16,704 nt of DNA, taken from contig JBCCFD010000133.1 in assembly GCA_039029915.1 (NCBI GenBank), forward strand, positions 1 through 16,704, given 5' to 3'. The stretch is from QQUD01 sp039029915 (GTDB lineage: Bacteria > Chloroflexota > Anaerolineae > Promineifilales > Promineifilaceae). Below the pieces are notes generated by a model, which worked only from the letters and a program-made list of their open reading frames with translations, was not told where the DNA came from and did no database searches. This document shows, piece after piece, positions 7,778 to 15,451 of this stretch (within the stretch, counting starts at the first letter, position 1; each line of letters opens with the position of its first letter). A program made the translations under genes and the position numbers.

Positions 7778-8532
7778 TGCCTTACAAGTTTGCCACAGAA
7801 AAAATAGATTACTCTGATTTTTCAAGTGGCCAATTTTTTTATAGCGTACCCAATCAACCGGCCTTTCCTGTGCGGTTAGGGCGTGAAATTTTTCAGAGAT
7901 GTGCTGCCTACCTGACTGAAAACGGCCGTTTTCCCCCATACAATATGTATGATCCTTGTGTCGGAGGTGGCTACCATCTTGTGACAACTGCATTTCTCCA
8001 TTGGCATCAAATTAACTCCATTCTTGGCTCAGATATTGATAAAGATACACTTGAATTCACAGAAAAAATTTTTTCTTTGCTCACCTTGGCAGGTGTTTCT
8101 CAAAGGGCTCAACAGTTGCAAGCGTTAAGTAACAAATTTGGGAAACCCTCCCATCAAAATAATTTAGCTATCGCTTTGAGGTTCCAAAAACAGCTATTCG
8201 AAAATTTGGAACGAAATGAAATTGAAACGGCCGTGTTTCAAGCAAACATTTTATCAGAAGCATTTATTCAGAACACAGTGCTTAAAGAACAGACCATCGA
8301 TATTGTTTTTACTGATGTGCCTTATGGACAAATGAGCAGTTGGCAGGGGGGAAAAGGCGAGGGGGTGTCACCTTTGTATTGGGTTCTGGAGAATCTACAA
8401 TCTTTCCTGGCACCAGTCTCTATTGTGGCAATTGCCACTGATAAAACTCATAAAGTCCAGCATGAGCATTATCAGAGAGTGGATCAATTAAGATTGGGCA
8501 AACGAAAGGTTTTGTTTTACTGTCGAAAATAA
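7777..8532 (+). CDS. AviRa-type 23S rRNA (guanine) methyltransferase
   Basis: 251 residues. The sequence tracks AviRa, the avilamycin-resistance enzyme of Streptomyces viridochromogenes that methylates G2535 (E. coli numbering) of 23S rRNA at the orthosomycin site. Shared blocks, from memory of AviRa: YSVPNQPAFPVRL (residues 22-34), the SAM-binding DPCVGGGY (59-66), SDID (85-88), the FGKPS segment (121-125) and the catalytic-region TDVPYG (179-184) followed by W and G residues. Length also matches. The ATG at 7777 overlaps the upstream TAA by one base; a TTG 15 nt earlier would add 5 residues but lies inside the cupin-like gene. It faces the nucleotidyltransferase gene tail to tail with a 16-bp gap. 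Family membership is confident; the exact target base and any role in resistance are inferred. Confidence 0.85.
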   Translation: MPYKFATEKIDYSDFSSGQFFYSVPNQPAFPVRLGREIFQRCAAYLTENGRFPPYNMYDPCVGGGYHLVTTAFLHWHQINSILGSDIDKDTLEFTEKIFSLLTLAGVSQRAQQLQALSNKFGKPSHQNNLAIALRFQKQLFENLERNEIETAVFQANILSEAFIQNTVLKEQTIDIVFTDVPYGQMSSWQGGKGEGVSPLYWVLENLQSFLAPVSIVAIATDKTHKVQHEHYQRVDQLRLGKRKVLFYCRK

Positions 8533-8548
8533 CGTTTTGGGGGACCGT

Positions 8549-9328
8549 TCAGGTTAAATAAGCATACAAGACTTGATAAAGTTTGCTCGGGAAGTTGGGG
8601 ATTCTATCGTGCAGTTCTCGCTCAGAAATCCCTAGAAATTGGAGGCACGTTTGATCAAAAGAATGCGCCATAGCGTCCATTAGTTCTTGACCAAGTTCAG
8701 GATAACACTGCTCAAATCGCCGCAGCGGGTTGAGATTATCAAGCTGGGCATGATTGTCTGCGGGGCTGTAATGTTGAATCAGTTTGATGAGGTTGATTAA
8801 GGCGTGGTTCTTTACAAACTCGTGTCCACTTAGCTTTTCACCTCGTTGATAACGGCCGTATCCCACCCAAATGTTGCTTAAAAAATGAGCAAATGCTTCA
8901 TCGATGTTATCTGCTTGCTTGTTAGCAATCTCTTCTGTGGTGGTGACTACCGTCTTGATCGCCGCTTCAACTTGCCCTTTGTCAACGAGAACCCGATACC
9001 GATTGGCTCGCGCGACGCTTAACTCGTTAAGATCAAAAATGGCTAATTCGATAAGATGTCCATGATGATAAAAAGCGCGCAGGCCAAAGTGCGTTTCTTG
9101 GTGCAGGAAAATCACGTTTTCAGCATTTGGCAACCAGCTTAAATCATTTTTTACTGATTGTTGCTGACCGGGTTGAGTAATCAAAAAGAAATCGTGATCA
9201 GACCATTGGTCAGGGGCATAATCTTGGTCAGCCATCGACCCAAGCGCAATGAGGCCAATAATACGGCCGTCTTTCTTGCAGCGCTCCGTTAGCGATTGGG
9301 TAAATTGTCTATAAGCGTCTAAATTCAT
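8549..9328 (-). CDS. Nucleotidyltransferase-fold protein, aminoglycoside adenylyltransferase-like
   Basis: 259 residues. The N-terminal domain has the polymerase-beta-type signature: G30-S31, then D44-x-D46 in WSDHDFFLI, and a third acidic position at E94 in HLIELAIFDLNEL, where streptomycin-type adenylyltransferases usually have Asp. A helical C-terminal domain (about 120-259) follows, as in ANT(6)-like and lincosamide nucleotidyltransferases. Such enzymes transfer AMP or another nucleotide from NTP to a hydroxyl of an antibiotic or other small molecule in the cytoplasm. The substrate cannot be assigned from sequence, and many such genes in environmental genomes are of unknown role. It is the last gene of a three-gene unit: its ATG overlaps the TGA of the methyltransferase by 4 nt (ATGA). 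Confidence 0.8.
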   Translation of the reverse strand: MNLDAYRQFTQSLTERCKKDGRIIGLIALGSMADQDYAPDQWSDHDFFLITQPGQQQSVKNDLSWLPNAENVIFLHQETHFGLRAFYHHGHLIELAIFDLNELSVARANRYRVLVDKGQVEAAIKTVVTTTEEIANKQADNIDEAFAHFLSNIWVGYGRYQRGEKLSGHEFVKNHALINLIKLIQHYSPADNHAQLDNLNPLRRFEQCYPELGQELMDAMAHSFDQTCLQFLGISERELHDRIPNFPSKLYQVLYAYLT

Positions 9329-9933
9329 GACGGTTTCCTACAAATCCGAACTAGCCAATCTTTGGTGCGGGTCGCATCTGTCCATTCGTGAACAATTTCA
9401 AAACCGGCCTGCTCAAGCATCGAGTTCCAGCTTTCAGCCTGCCAGTATTTGAAAAAACGCTTGGCGCGTTTTTGATAAGAAATTCTACGCCACCTCGCCC
9501 CGTGCCCTTTTTGAACGGTGCAATAAAAGACACCATTTTGATTAAGCAAATTGTAGAATTCAGTCAAGATAAAAGGAATTTTTTCGGCCGGAATATGTAA
9601 AAGAGAGGCGGAGGCCCAAATGCCATCGAAGCCCCGCCGGAGCGGCATCGCTTCCAAATCAGCCTGTACTAGTGTGGTATCTACCTCGTTTGCTTTACCT
9701 TTGGCAAGCATCGCTAATGTTAAATCAAGCCCAATGACTTGATAGTTGTGTTGAGCAAAAACGGCCGTATCTCGCCCTGTGCCGCATCCTGCATCCAAAA
9801 CAAGCCCGTTGGGTGTTACGAGGTCAAAGAATTTTTCAAAATGTGTATCTAAATATTTTGAATGATTGGCTTGGAAATAATTATCAGCAATTTTTGTGTA
9901 GCTGGCCTGCAGAGTCTGCTTAAGCTCATTCAT
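9325..9933 (-). CDS. Class I SAM-dependent methyltransferase
   Basis: 202 residues, a small stand-alone Rossmann-fold methyltransferase. Motif I is VLDAGCGTG (45-53), the acidic ribose-binding residue is D70 in VIGLDL, and the domain continues through QADLEAMPL and a GxFYCTVQKG strand to a C-terminal QAGFEIV segment, typical of the Methyltransf_11/25 group. It lacks an N/DPPY-type motif, so it is unlikely to methylate DNA bases; a small-molecule substrate is more likely. Its ATG lies inside the end of the Mrr-like gene (8-nt overlap) and its TGA overlaps the start of the nucleotidyltransferase gene, so the three are almost certainly co-translated. Confidence 0.88.
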   Translation of the reverse strand: MNELKQTLQASYTKIADNYFQANHSKYLDTHFEKFFDLVTPNGLVLDAGCGTGRDTAVFAQHNYQVIGLDLTLAMLAKGKANEVDTTLVQADLEAMPLRRGFDGIWASASLLHIPAEKIPFILTEFYNLLNQNGVFYCTVQKGHGARWRRISYQKRAKRFFKYWQAESWNSMLEQAGFEIVHEWTDATRTKDWLVRICRKPS

Positions 9934-10603
9934 TGTCTAAAGAGGCAGCAATCTCAACCAGCGTTTTCCCATCAATGAGCGTCATCGGCTTCCCTTTGGC
10001 CCACTGCTGCGCCGCATCTGAAATTTCGGCCGTTGTTACTAAAAAGGCATGAGAGGCACGTTCGTGAATAAGCGTGCCGTAAAGCTCCCGGATTGTTTCT
10101 GGGCCAACAGTGTGCTTATATCGCTTGCACTGTACGACCGCTTTTTTGCCGGTATTGCGGCGCACCTCAATGTCAACCCCCATGTCGCCGCTTCTGCCTC
10201 TTAGTTGAACCTTGTAGCCTCGCTTTTGGAAAATTTGACCAACATACTCTTCAAATTCTGCAGGACTTAACGCATAAAGCTGCTCGACAGTCATCTTGGG
10301 CTTGCTGACCAGTTCGTCAGCATTGAACCGATACCACCAATGTATGAACCAAAGCACCAGCAGGGTGAGCGCCCCAGTGAGTTCTAAGATGGGGAGAAAC
10401 TCTTGGCTAAATTGGGGGAAATAATCAAAGATGGCGGGTTGCCACAATCTCCGAAAGGCGAGCCAGCCTGCAAAGACGGCCGTAAATAAAACCAAAAGCA
10501 TCCAACTGGTTAACGGTTTTATGGGAGTCATTTGAGGGGTTAACGGCCGTTTTTTGCGCCGTGTCGCAAAAGGTAACTTCATGCGTTGTTCAAAAAGAGC
10601 CAT
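9926..10603 (-). CDS. Membrane-anchored Mrr-type restriction endonuclease-fold protein
   Basis: From the ATG at 10603 the product has 225 residues. Two TM helices (about 33-52 and 72-92 from this start) precede a cytoplasmic Mrr_cat nuclease domain (about 105-220): LSPAEFEEYVGQIFQKRGY, the catalytic Asp in GDMGVDIEV (residue 144) and the Q-x-K of VQCKRY (158-160), then FLVTTAEISDAA. These are the PD-(D/E)xK core residues, so nuclease activity is plausible. The frame runs up to a TTG at 10687 and other ATGs occur at 10642 and 10582; none has a ribosome site, so the start is uncertain. TM-tethered Mrr-domain proteins are widespread in Gram-positive bacteria, cyanobacteria and Chloroflexota, with unclear function. 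It is first in a unit with the methyltransferase (8-nt overlap). Confidence 0.85.
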   Translation of the reverse strand: MALFEQRMKLPFATRRKKRPLTPQMTPIKPLTSWMLLVLFTAVFAGWLAFRRLWQPAIFDYFPQFSQEFLPILELTGALTLLVLWFIHWWYRFNADELVSKPKMTVEQLYALSPAEFEEYVGQIFQKRGYKVQLRGRSGDMGVDIEVRRNTGKKAVVQCKRYKHTVGPETIRELYGTLIHERASHAFLVTTAEISDAAQQWAKGKPMTLIDGKTLVEIAASLDNE

Positions 10604-10769
10604 AGAAATGTCATTGTACACGGAAAAGAACGGAAGTTCCATACCAAATTTAAGAGGAATTTCCCATAAACAAATCTTTAGTTTCAAGACAAGATTAATA
10701 AGGCAGAATAAGGGTAATCATGTTGTGACCCCGACATGAAGGAACTTGAGAGTGAAGTGGAGCAGTATT

Positions 10770-10874
10770 ATGAAAATTGAAAGACTTGTTGCCATCCTCA
10801 TTTGGATCATGTTTATTAGCATGTGCACATTTCTTGTGGCCATTGCTAATGAGCATCAGCTATTTGGTTTTTGA
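10770..10874 (+). CDS. Small single-TM protein, 34 residues
   Basis: ATG at 10770 with GGAG 7 nt upstream, TGA at 10872-10874. The peptide has a short charged start (MKIER), one hydrophobic helix of about 22 residues (LVAILIWIMFISMCTFLVAIA) and a short polar tail (NEHQLFGF). A strong terminator hairpin follows 30 nt downstream, so this looks like a small stand-alone transcription unit. No family recognised. Its position between the divergent Mrr-like gene and the pullulanase gene gives no clue to function. The composition could arise by chance, but ribosome site, TM pattern and terminator together make it credible. Confidence 0.5.
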   Translation: MKIERLVAILIWIMFISMCTFLVAIANEHQLFGF

Positions 10875-10903
10875 TTGAGATAATCATCATTAACTAGATT
10901 GTG

Positions 10904-10954
10904 GCAAACAAAAAGGTTGCATTTGCACTTAGGCATGCAACCTTTTTTGTTTGC
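10904..10954 (+). terminator. Strong, bidirectional-type intrinsic terminator
   Basis: GCAAACAAAAAGGTTGCAT (10904-10922) pairs with 10935-10954 (ATGCAACC, six T, GTTTGC) except for one extra T, around a 12-nt loop. The A-run on the left and the T-run on the right make it usable in either direction. It ends the 34-codon gene and sits 40 nt before the pullulanase ATG, so it either insulates or attenuates that gene. Confidence 0.8.
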
Positions 10955-10994
10955 TGTAAGATAGAAATATCGAACTGATCCGGGAGAAAACTGC

Positions 10995-13900
10995 ATGATA
11001 TCCTCTTTGCGTTTACGATTTTTGGGCTTTGCCCTTTTAGCGATCTTTCTATCAACAACGGCCGTTTCTACTGCGGCTCAAACGGACGACGAAACCACAA
11101 TACCAGCCCCCCAATCGGTGACCATAGCCGGAACCCTGCAGCCAGAAGCAGGCTGCGCCGGTGAATGGGACCCCACCTGTGCAGAAAGCCAATTGGTTTA
11201 TGATTCTAGCGATGATTTATGGAGCGCCACTTTTGATCTTCCAGCCGGAAATTATGAATATAAAGCGGCACTTAACGAAAGTTGGGATGATAACTACGGA
11301 CTCAACACGGAATATTACGGCTCCAACATTCTGCTAGCCGTTGAGGAAGATGGCCCCATCACCTTCTGGTATGACCACAAAACCAGATGGGTTAGTGACA
11401 GCATTAATAGCATCGTGGCGAATGTGCCGGGTGATTTTCAAGAGGAAATAGGTTGCCCCGGAGATTGGCAGCCAGATTGCCTACGTTCGCTTTTGCAGGA
11501 TCCAAACGGGGACGGCATTTACACGTTTATTACGGCCCTCATCCCAGCCGGAGATTACGAAGCAAAGGTGGCTGAAGATCAGGCATGGACTATTAACTAC
11601 GGTCAGAACGGTGAGCAAGATGGTGCCAATATTCCTTTCTCAGTTGGTGAAAACCAAGCCACAATTTTTAACTTTGATCCCCAAACAGGAATTTTAACGA
11701 TTGAAACAACGGATGATGTCCCCTCCGGCTTAATTACTGCGCTTGATCAAGTGCAATCAGATGGAGAGGCGTCATTGCCGCCCCCTGTCATTGCCAAGCC
11801 AAATCTTGTGGTGGTGCCTGGTACCATCCAAAGTGTGCTGGGGTGTGATGGAGATTGGCAGCCGGACTGTGAGCTGACGGCCCTCACCTTTGATGAAGAG
11901 TCGCAGGTGTGGCGGGGTGAATTTACGATTCCGGCAGGCGAGTATGAATACAAGGTTGCCATTGATGGTGGCTGGGACGTGAACTTTGGGCAAAATGCAG
12001 CGCCGGGTGGCGCCAATATTCTACTCGCACTGGAAGAGGAAACGGCCGTTAGCTTTTTCTTTGATCATAAAACGGGTTGGGTGACTGATAGCGTCAACAC
12101 CACCATCACAACCGTCTTTGGCGATTTTCAATCAGAGCTAGGCTGTAGTGAAGATTGGTCACCAGGTTGTATGGCTGGCTGGGTTCAAGACCCAGATGGA
12201 GACGGTAACTTCGTCTTCCAAACTCTAAGTATTCCAGCTGGTGATTATGAAGTTCAAGCTGCCCTTAACCGCAGTTGGGACAATGTGATTGGTGAAGCTG
12301 GTGAAGCAGGCGGGCCACCCATTAAATTCAATGTGCCTGAAGATAACTCATTAACAACTTTTAACTTTGATTCAAACACCAATGTTTTGACAGTTTTCAC
12401 AGGAGGTGGCGGTATTAAAGGGAATATTGCAGAACCAACTGCCTTTTGGGTGGCTGAGCGGCTCATCTTGTGGGATGTGTCTCATGAACTTGGCCATCAA
12501 TACTTCTTCAACTACGACCCAGCGGGAGGCACCTTCTCCAATGGCCTTGATGGCGTAGATAGTGCTGAAGCTGTTCCACTTACTATTTTAGAAGGTGGGG
12601 TTCCTGACGATGTCGCCCAAAAATTTCCCCATCTGGCTAACTTAACCCCGTTGGCATTTCCGGATGATGTTCGCATCGCGCGCACGGCGCTCAAAGGGCA
12701 AATTGCGGTTTCAGCAAAGGATGAAGCTGGCGTTCCCCTCAATGCGGCAGGTCTCCAAATTCCAGGGGTGATTGACGATTTATACCCATATGATGGGTCG
12801 CTGGGCGTCTCGATTGAAGGAGGGGCACCGGTCATTCGCGTATGGGCACCTACGGCGCGTCAGGTGCGTTTCCACCTTTTCTCAACCAGCCAAACTGAGT
12901 TCTCTGACACCGTGGAGATTATGCAAGTCAACCCGCGCACGGGCGTGTGGACGATTGAAGGTGACCCAGATTGGATAGGCAAGTTTTATCTATTTGAGGT
13001 TGAGGTATTCGTACCTGCTGAGGGTCAGGTGGTTAATAATATCGTGACCGACCCATACTCGCTTAGTCTTTCAATCAATAGCGGCCGTTCCCAAATTGTG
13101 GATATGCAAAGTGTTGAGCTAATGCCTGATGGCTGGCAATTGGTTGAAAAACCAGCGTTGGATGCGCCAGAAGATATGATTGTTTATGAGCTGCACGTGC
13201 GCGACTTTAGCGTCAATGATGACTCGGTAGAAGACGAGTTTAAAGGCACCTTTATGGCCTTTGCTCAAACCGAGTCAAATGGGATGCAGCATTTGGCGGC
13301 TTTAGCTGAAGCGGGTATGACGCACCTGCATCTTTTACCCACGTTCGACATTGCCACAATTGATGAAGATAAAAATAACTGGACGGGGCCTACCTTTGCT
13401 GATTTATCTGGGTTTTCGGCTGATGGTGAAGATCAGCAGGCCTTGATTAGCGAACTGCGCGATCAAGACCCGTTTAACTGGGGATACGACCCGTTCCATT
13501 ACAACGTGCCGGAAGGGAGTTACTCAACGGATCCTGACGGCTCTGATCGCATCATCGAGTTTCGGCAGATGGTGCAATCTGTGAACGAAATTGGCCTGCG
13601 GGTGGTCATTGATGTGGTGTACAACCACACGAATGCCAGCGGGCAAAGCAGTAAGTCAGTGCTGGATCAAATTGTGCCGGGGTATTACCATCGCTTGGAT
13701 GGAAACGGCCGTGTTGAGCGATCCACCTGCTGTGAAAACACCGCCACCGAGCACGACATGATGCGCAAGCTGATGATTGATTCTGTCGTCCTGTGGGCCA
13801 CTGAGTACAAAATCGATGGCTTTCGATTTGACCTGATGGGGCACCATATGCGTGACGACATGCTGGCCGTGCGGGCTGCGCTAGACGCCCTAACCATTGA

Positions 13901-15356
13901 GGAGCACGGTGTTGATGGCCAGCGCATCGTTGTTTATGGGGAAGGGTGGAACTTTGGCGAAGTGGCAGACAATGCTCGCGGTATTAACGCCACCCAAAAC
14001 AATATGGCGGGAACAGGAATTGGCACCTTTAATGACCGTCTGCGTGATGCCGCCCGTGGTGGTAGTCCATTTGGCGGTCAGATTGAACAAGGGTTTATCA
14101 ACGGCCTTGGCACGAATCCCAACAGTTTTGATCAAGGACCAGAATCCCTCCAGATGACTCGTTTGGGTGGTTTTATGGATTTGATGCGCATCGGTTTAGC
14201 AGGAAATTTGCGGGATTATCGCTTTATTAATTTTCAGGGAACTGAGGTGAGCGGTATTGGGGTTGATTATAACGGTAGCGCCGCTGGCTACACCGAAGAC
14301 CCGCAAGAAAACATCGTTTATGTGTCTAAGCATGATAACGAGACTTTGTTTGACATCATTCAGTACAAGGCTCCAACGGAGACGAGTACGGCCGATCGAG
14401 CACGGATGCAAACGATGGGTAACTCGATTGTACTGCTGAGTCAGGGCATTCCGTTTACCCAAGCGGGGGATGATCTACTGCGGTCAAAATCATTAGATCG
14501 GAACAGCTATAATTCTGGGGACTGGTTCAATCGGCTGGACTTCACCTATCAATCTAATAATTTCGGCATCGGTCTACCTCCTGCTGCTGACAATCAAGGT
14601 GTCTGGGATATCATGAGCGGTATCCTGGCCAATTCCACCCTGGTGCCAACTCCTGACGATATCGCCTATGCGCGCGATACGTTCCGCGAATTTTTGCAGA
14701 TTCGGCAAAGTTCACCCCTGTTCAGATTGCAAACCAAAGAGGACGTTATTAATCGTCTCCAGTTCCACAATACGGGGCCTGAACAGCTTCCTGGGCTCAT
14801 TGTAATGTCGATTTCTGATGTAGCCGGTGCCGATTTGGATACCGATTTGGACGGTATTATCGTATTGTTTAACGCCACATCTGAGCAAATAGTGTTTGAG
14901 TTACCTGATGCGGCAAATTTACCTTATGACCATCACCCCGTGCAGGCTAATTCAGTTGATCCATTGCTGGGCGAAGTGTCATTTGAGTTTGAAAGCGGCA
15001 CCTTTGTGGTGCCAAAGCTGACAACGGCCGTATTCACACTGCCGCAGGGAACGGTAGTTGAGTCGATTGCAGAGCAGGAGCAAGAAGCCCCAGCTGAAGC
15101 CGAAGCAATAGAAGAAGAGGTAGCAGAATCAACCGAAGAAGCAATGGAAGAGGAGGCGGTCGCTGAACTGACTGATGAGCCAGAGGAAGAAGAGCCTGCT
15201 GATGAGGAAAGTACGGCGGAAGAAGCGTCTACAGAGGTTGTTAGCGAGGGCCCGACGCCAGAGTCGGGCGGTAATGCTGGGCTTATTGCAGGCATCATTG
15301 GCGCTTTAGGCTTAGCGGGGGCCGGTGCCTACGCTTACTCACGACGACAAAAATAG
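10995..15356 (+). CDS. Secreted, membrane-tethered type I pullulanase with four X25 modules
   Basis: 1453 residues. Hydrolyses alpha-1,6 branches of pullulan, amylopectin or glycogen outside the cell. Order: signal peptide (about 1-28, ending near STAAQ); four X25-type starch-associated modules (about 41-133, 134-235, 270-370, 371-475), each with a GCxxxWxPxC motif; pullulanase N-terminal region; CBM48-like domain (near 610-690); GH13 barrel; C-terminal all-beta domain; Glu-rich stalk (about 1355-1425); TM helix and basic tail RRQK. GH13 signatures are complete: WGYDP (829-833), region I DVVYNH (873-878), region II GFRFDLMGH with nucleophile D946, region III GEGW with acid-base E983, region IV SKHDNE with D1114. 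GGGAG lies 8 nt before the ATG. The barrel is of the pullulanase-type alpha-1,6-glucosidase group. It should sit on the cell face with its stalk spanning the envelope. No sugar transporter or regulator is adjacent. Confidence 0.93.
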   Translation: MISSLRLRFLGFALLAIFLSTTAVSTAAQTDDETTIPAPQSVTIAGTLQPEAGCAGEWDPTCAESQLVYDSSDDLWSATFDLPAGNYEYKAALNESWDDNYGLNTEYYGSNILLAVEEDGPITFWYDHKTRWVSDSINSIVANVPGDFQEEIGCPGDWQPDCLRSLLQDPNGDGIYTFITALIPAGDYEAKVAEDQAWTINYGQNGEQDGANIPFSVGENQATIFNFDPQTGILTIETTDDVPSGLITALDQVQSDGEASLPPPVIAKPNLVVVPGTIQSVLGCDGDWQPDCELTALTFDEESQVWRGEFTIPAGEYEYKVAIDGGWDVNFGQNAAPGGANILLALEEETAVSFFFDHKTGWVTDSVNTTITTVFGDFQSELGCSEDWSPGCMAGWVQDPDGDGNFVFQTLSIPAGDYEVQAALNRSWDNVIGEAGEAGGPPIKFNVPEDNSLTTFNFDSNTNVLTVFTGGGGIKGNIAEPTAFWVAERLILWDVSHELGHQYFFNYDPAGGTFSNGLDGVDSAEAVPLTILEGGVPDDVAQKFPHLANLTPLAFPDDVRIARTALKGQIAVSAKDEAGVPLNAAGLQIPGVIDDLYPYDGSLGVSIEGGAPVIRVWAPTARQVRFHLFSTSQTEFSDTVEIMQVNPRTGVWTIEGDPDWIGKFYLFEVEVFVPAEGQVVNNIVTDPYSLSLSINSGRSQIVDMQSVELMPDGWQLVEKPALDAPEDMIVYELHVRDFSVNDDSVEDEFKGTFMAFAQTESNGMQHLAALAEAGMTHLHLLPTFDIATIDEDKNNWTGPTFADLSGFSADGEDQQALISELRDQDPFNWGYDPFHYNVPEGSYSTDPDGSDRIIEFRQMVQSVNEIGLRVVIDVVYNHTNASGQSSKSVLDQIVPGYYHRLDGNGRVERSTCCENTATEHDMMRKLMIDSVVLWATEYKIDGFRFDLMGHHMRDDMLAVRAALDALTIEEHGVDGQRIVVYGEGWNFGEVADNARGINATQNNMAGTGIGTFNDRLRDAARGGSPFGGQIEQGFINGLGTNPNSFDQGPESLQMTRLGGFMDLMRIGLAGNLRDYRFINFQGTEVSGIGVDYNGSAAGYTEDPQENIVYVSKHDNETLFDIIQYKAPTETSTADRARMQTMGNSIVLLSQGIPFTQAGDDLLRSKSLDRNSYNSGDWFNRLDFTYQSNNFGIGLPPAADNQGVWDIMSGILANSTLVPTPDDIAYARDTFREFLQIRQSSPLFRLQTKEDVINRLQFHNTGPEQLPGLIVMSISDVAGADLDTDLDGIIVLFNATSEQIVFELPDAANLPYDHHPVQANSVDPLLGEVSFEFESGTFVVPKLTTAVFTLPQGTVVESIAEQEQEAPAEAEAIEEEVAESTEEAMEEEAVAELTDEPEEEEPADEESTAEEASTEVVSEGPTPESGGNAGLIAGIIGALGLAGAGAYAYSRRQK
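11115..12420 (+). repeat. Two-fold duplication of an X25 module pair (230 codons per unit)
   Basis: The first Cys of the GCxxxWxPxC motif falls at residues 54, 154, 284 and 384. Modules 1 and 3 resemble each other most (PAGNYEYK / PAGEYEYK, then WYDHKT / FFDHKT), as do 2 and 4 (QDPNGDG / QDPDGDG, GDFQEEIGC / GDFQSELGC), so a pair was duplicated as one 690-bp unit. Confidence 0.85.
15054..15264 (+). other. Glu-rich low-complexity stalk coding region
   Basis: This purine-rich stretch codes for about 65 residues dominated by Glu, Ala, Thr and Ser, between the last beta domain and the C-terminal TM helix of the pullulanase. It is expected to be disordered and to act as a spacer that holds the enzyme away from the membrane. 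Confidence 0.75.
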
Positions 15357-15365
15357 TCATCTTTA

Positions 15366-15435
15366 ACAAAAGATATCGCAAGTCTCTACAATTAGGTTAG
15401 TCGGAAAACCTTTTTAAAGACTTGCGATATTTTGT
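15366..15435. terminator. Nested hairpin between convergent genes
   Basis: An outer 13-bp perfect stem, ATATCGCAAGTCT (15373-15385) with AGACTTGCGATAT (15418-15430), is lengthened by ACAAA/TTTGT past a 2-nt bulge. Its 32-nt loop holds a second hairpin, AGGTT (15394-15398) with AACCT (15407-15411), followed by a run of T (15411-15415). The inner part is a plus-strand intrinsic terminator for the pullulanase gene; the outer stem could serve either strand. Confidence 0.7.
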
Positions 15436-15451
15436 CTGCTGAGTGAGTTAA

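Noticed and set aside
9325..10603. Classical restriction-modification pair (Mrr-like nuclease plus methyltransferase)
   Set aside because: The methyltransferase has no DNA-methylase catalytic motif and resembles small-molecule enzymes; the nuclease-fold protein is membrane-anchored.
10736..10780. Tiny 14-codon frame MKELESEVEQYYEN upstream of the small TM gene
   Set aside because: Overlaps the ribosome site and start of the 34-codon gene, has no ribosome site of its own and is too short to judge.
14933..15298. Minus-strand Ser/Ala-rich frame of 121 codons
   Set aside because: Antisense of the Glu-rich stalk of the pullulanase; open only because of skewed composition.
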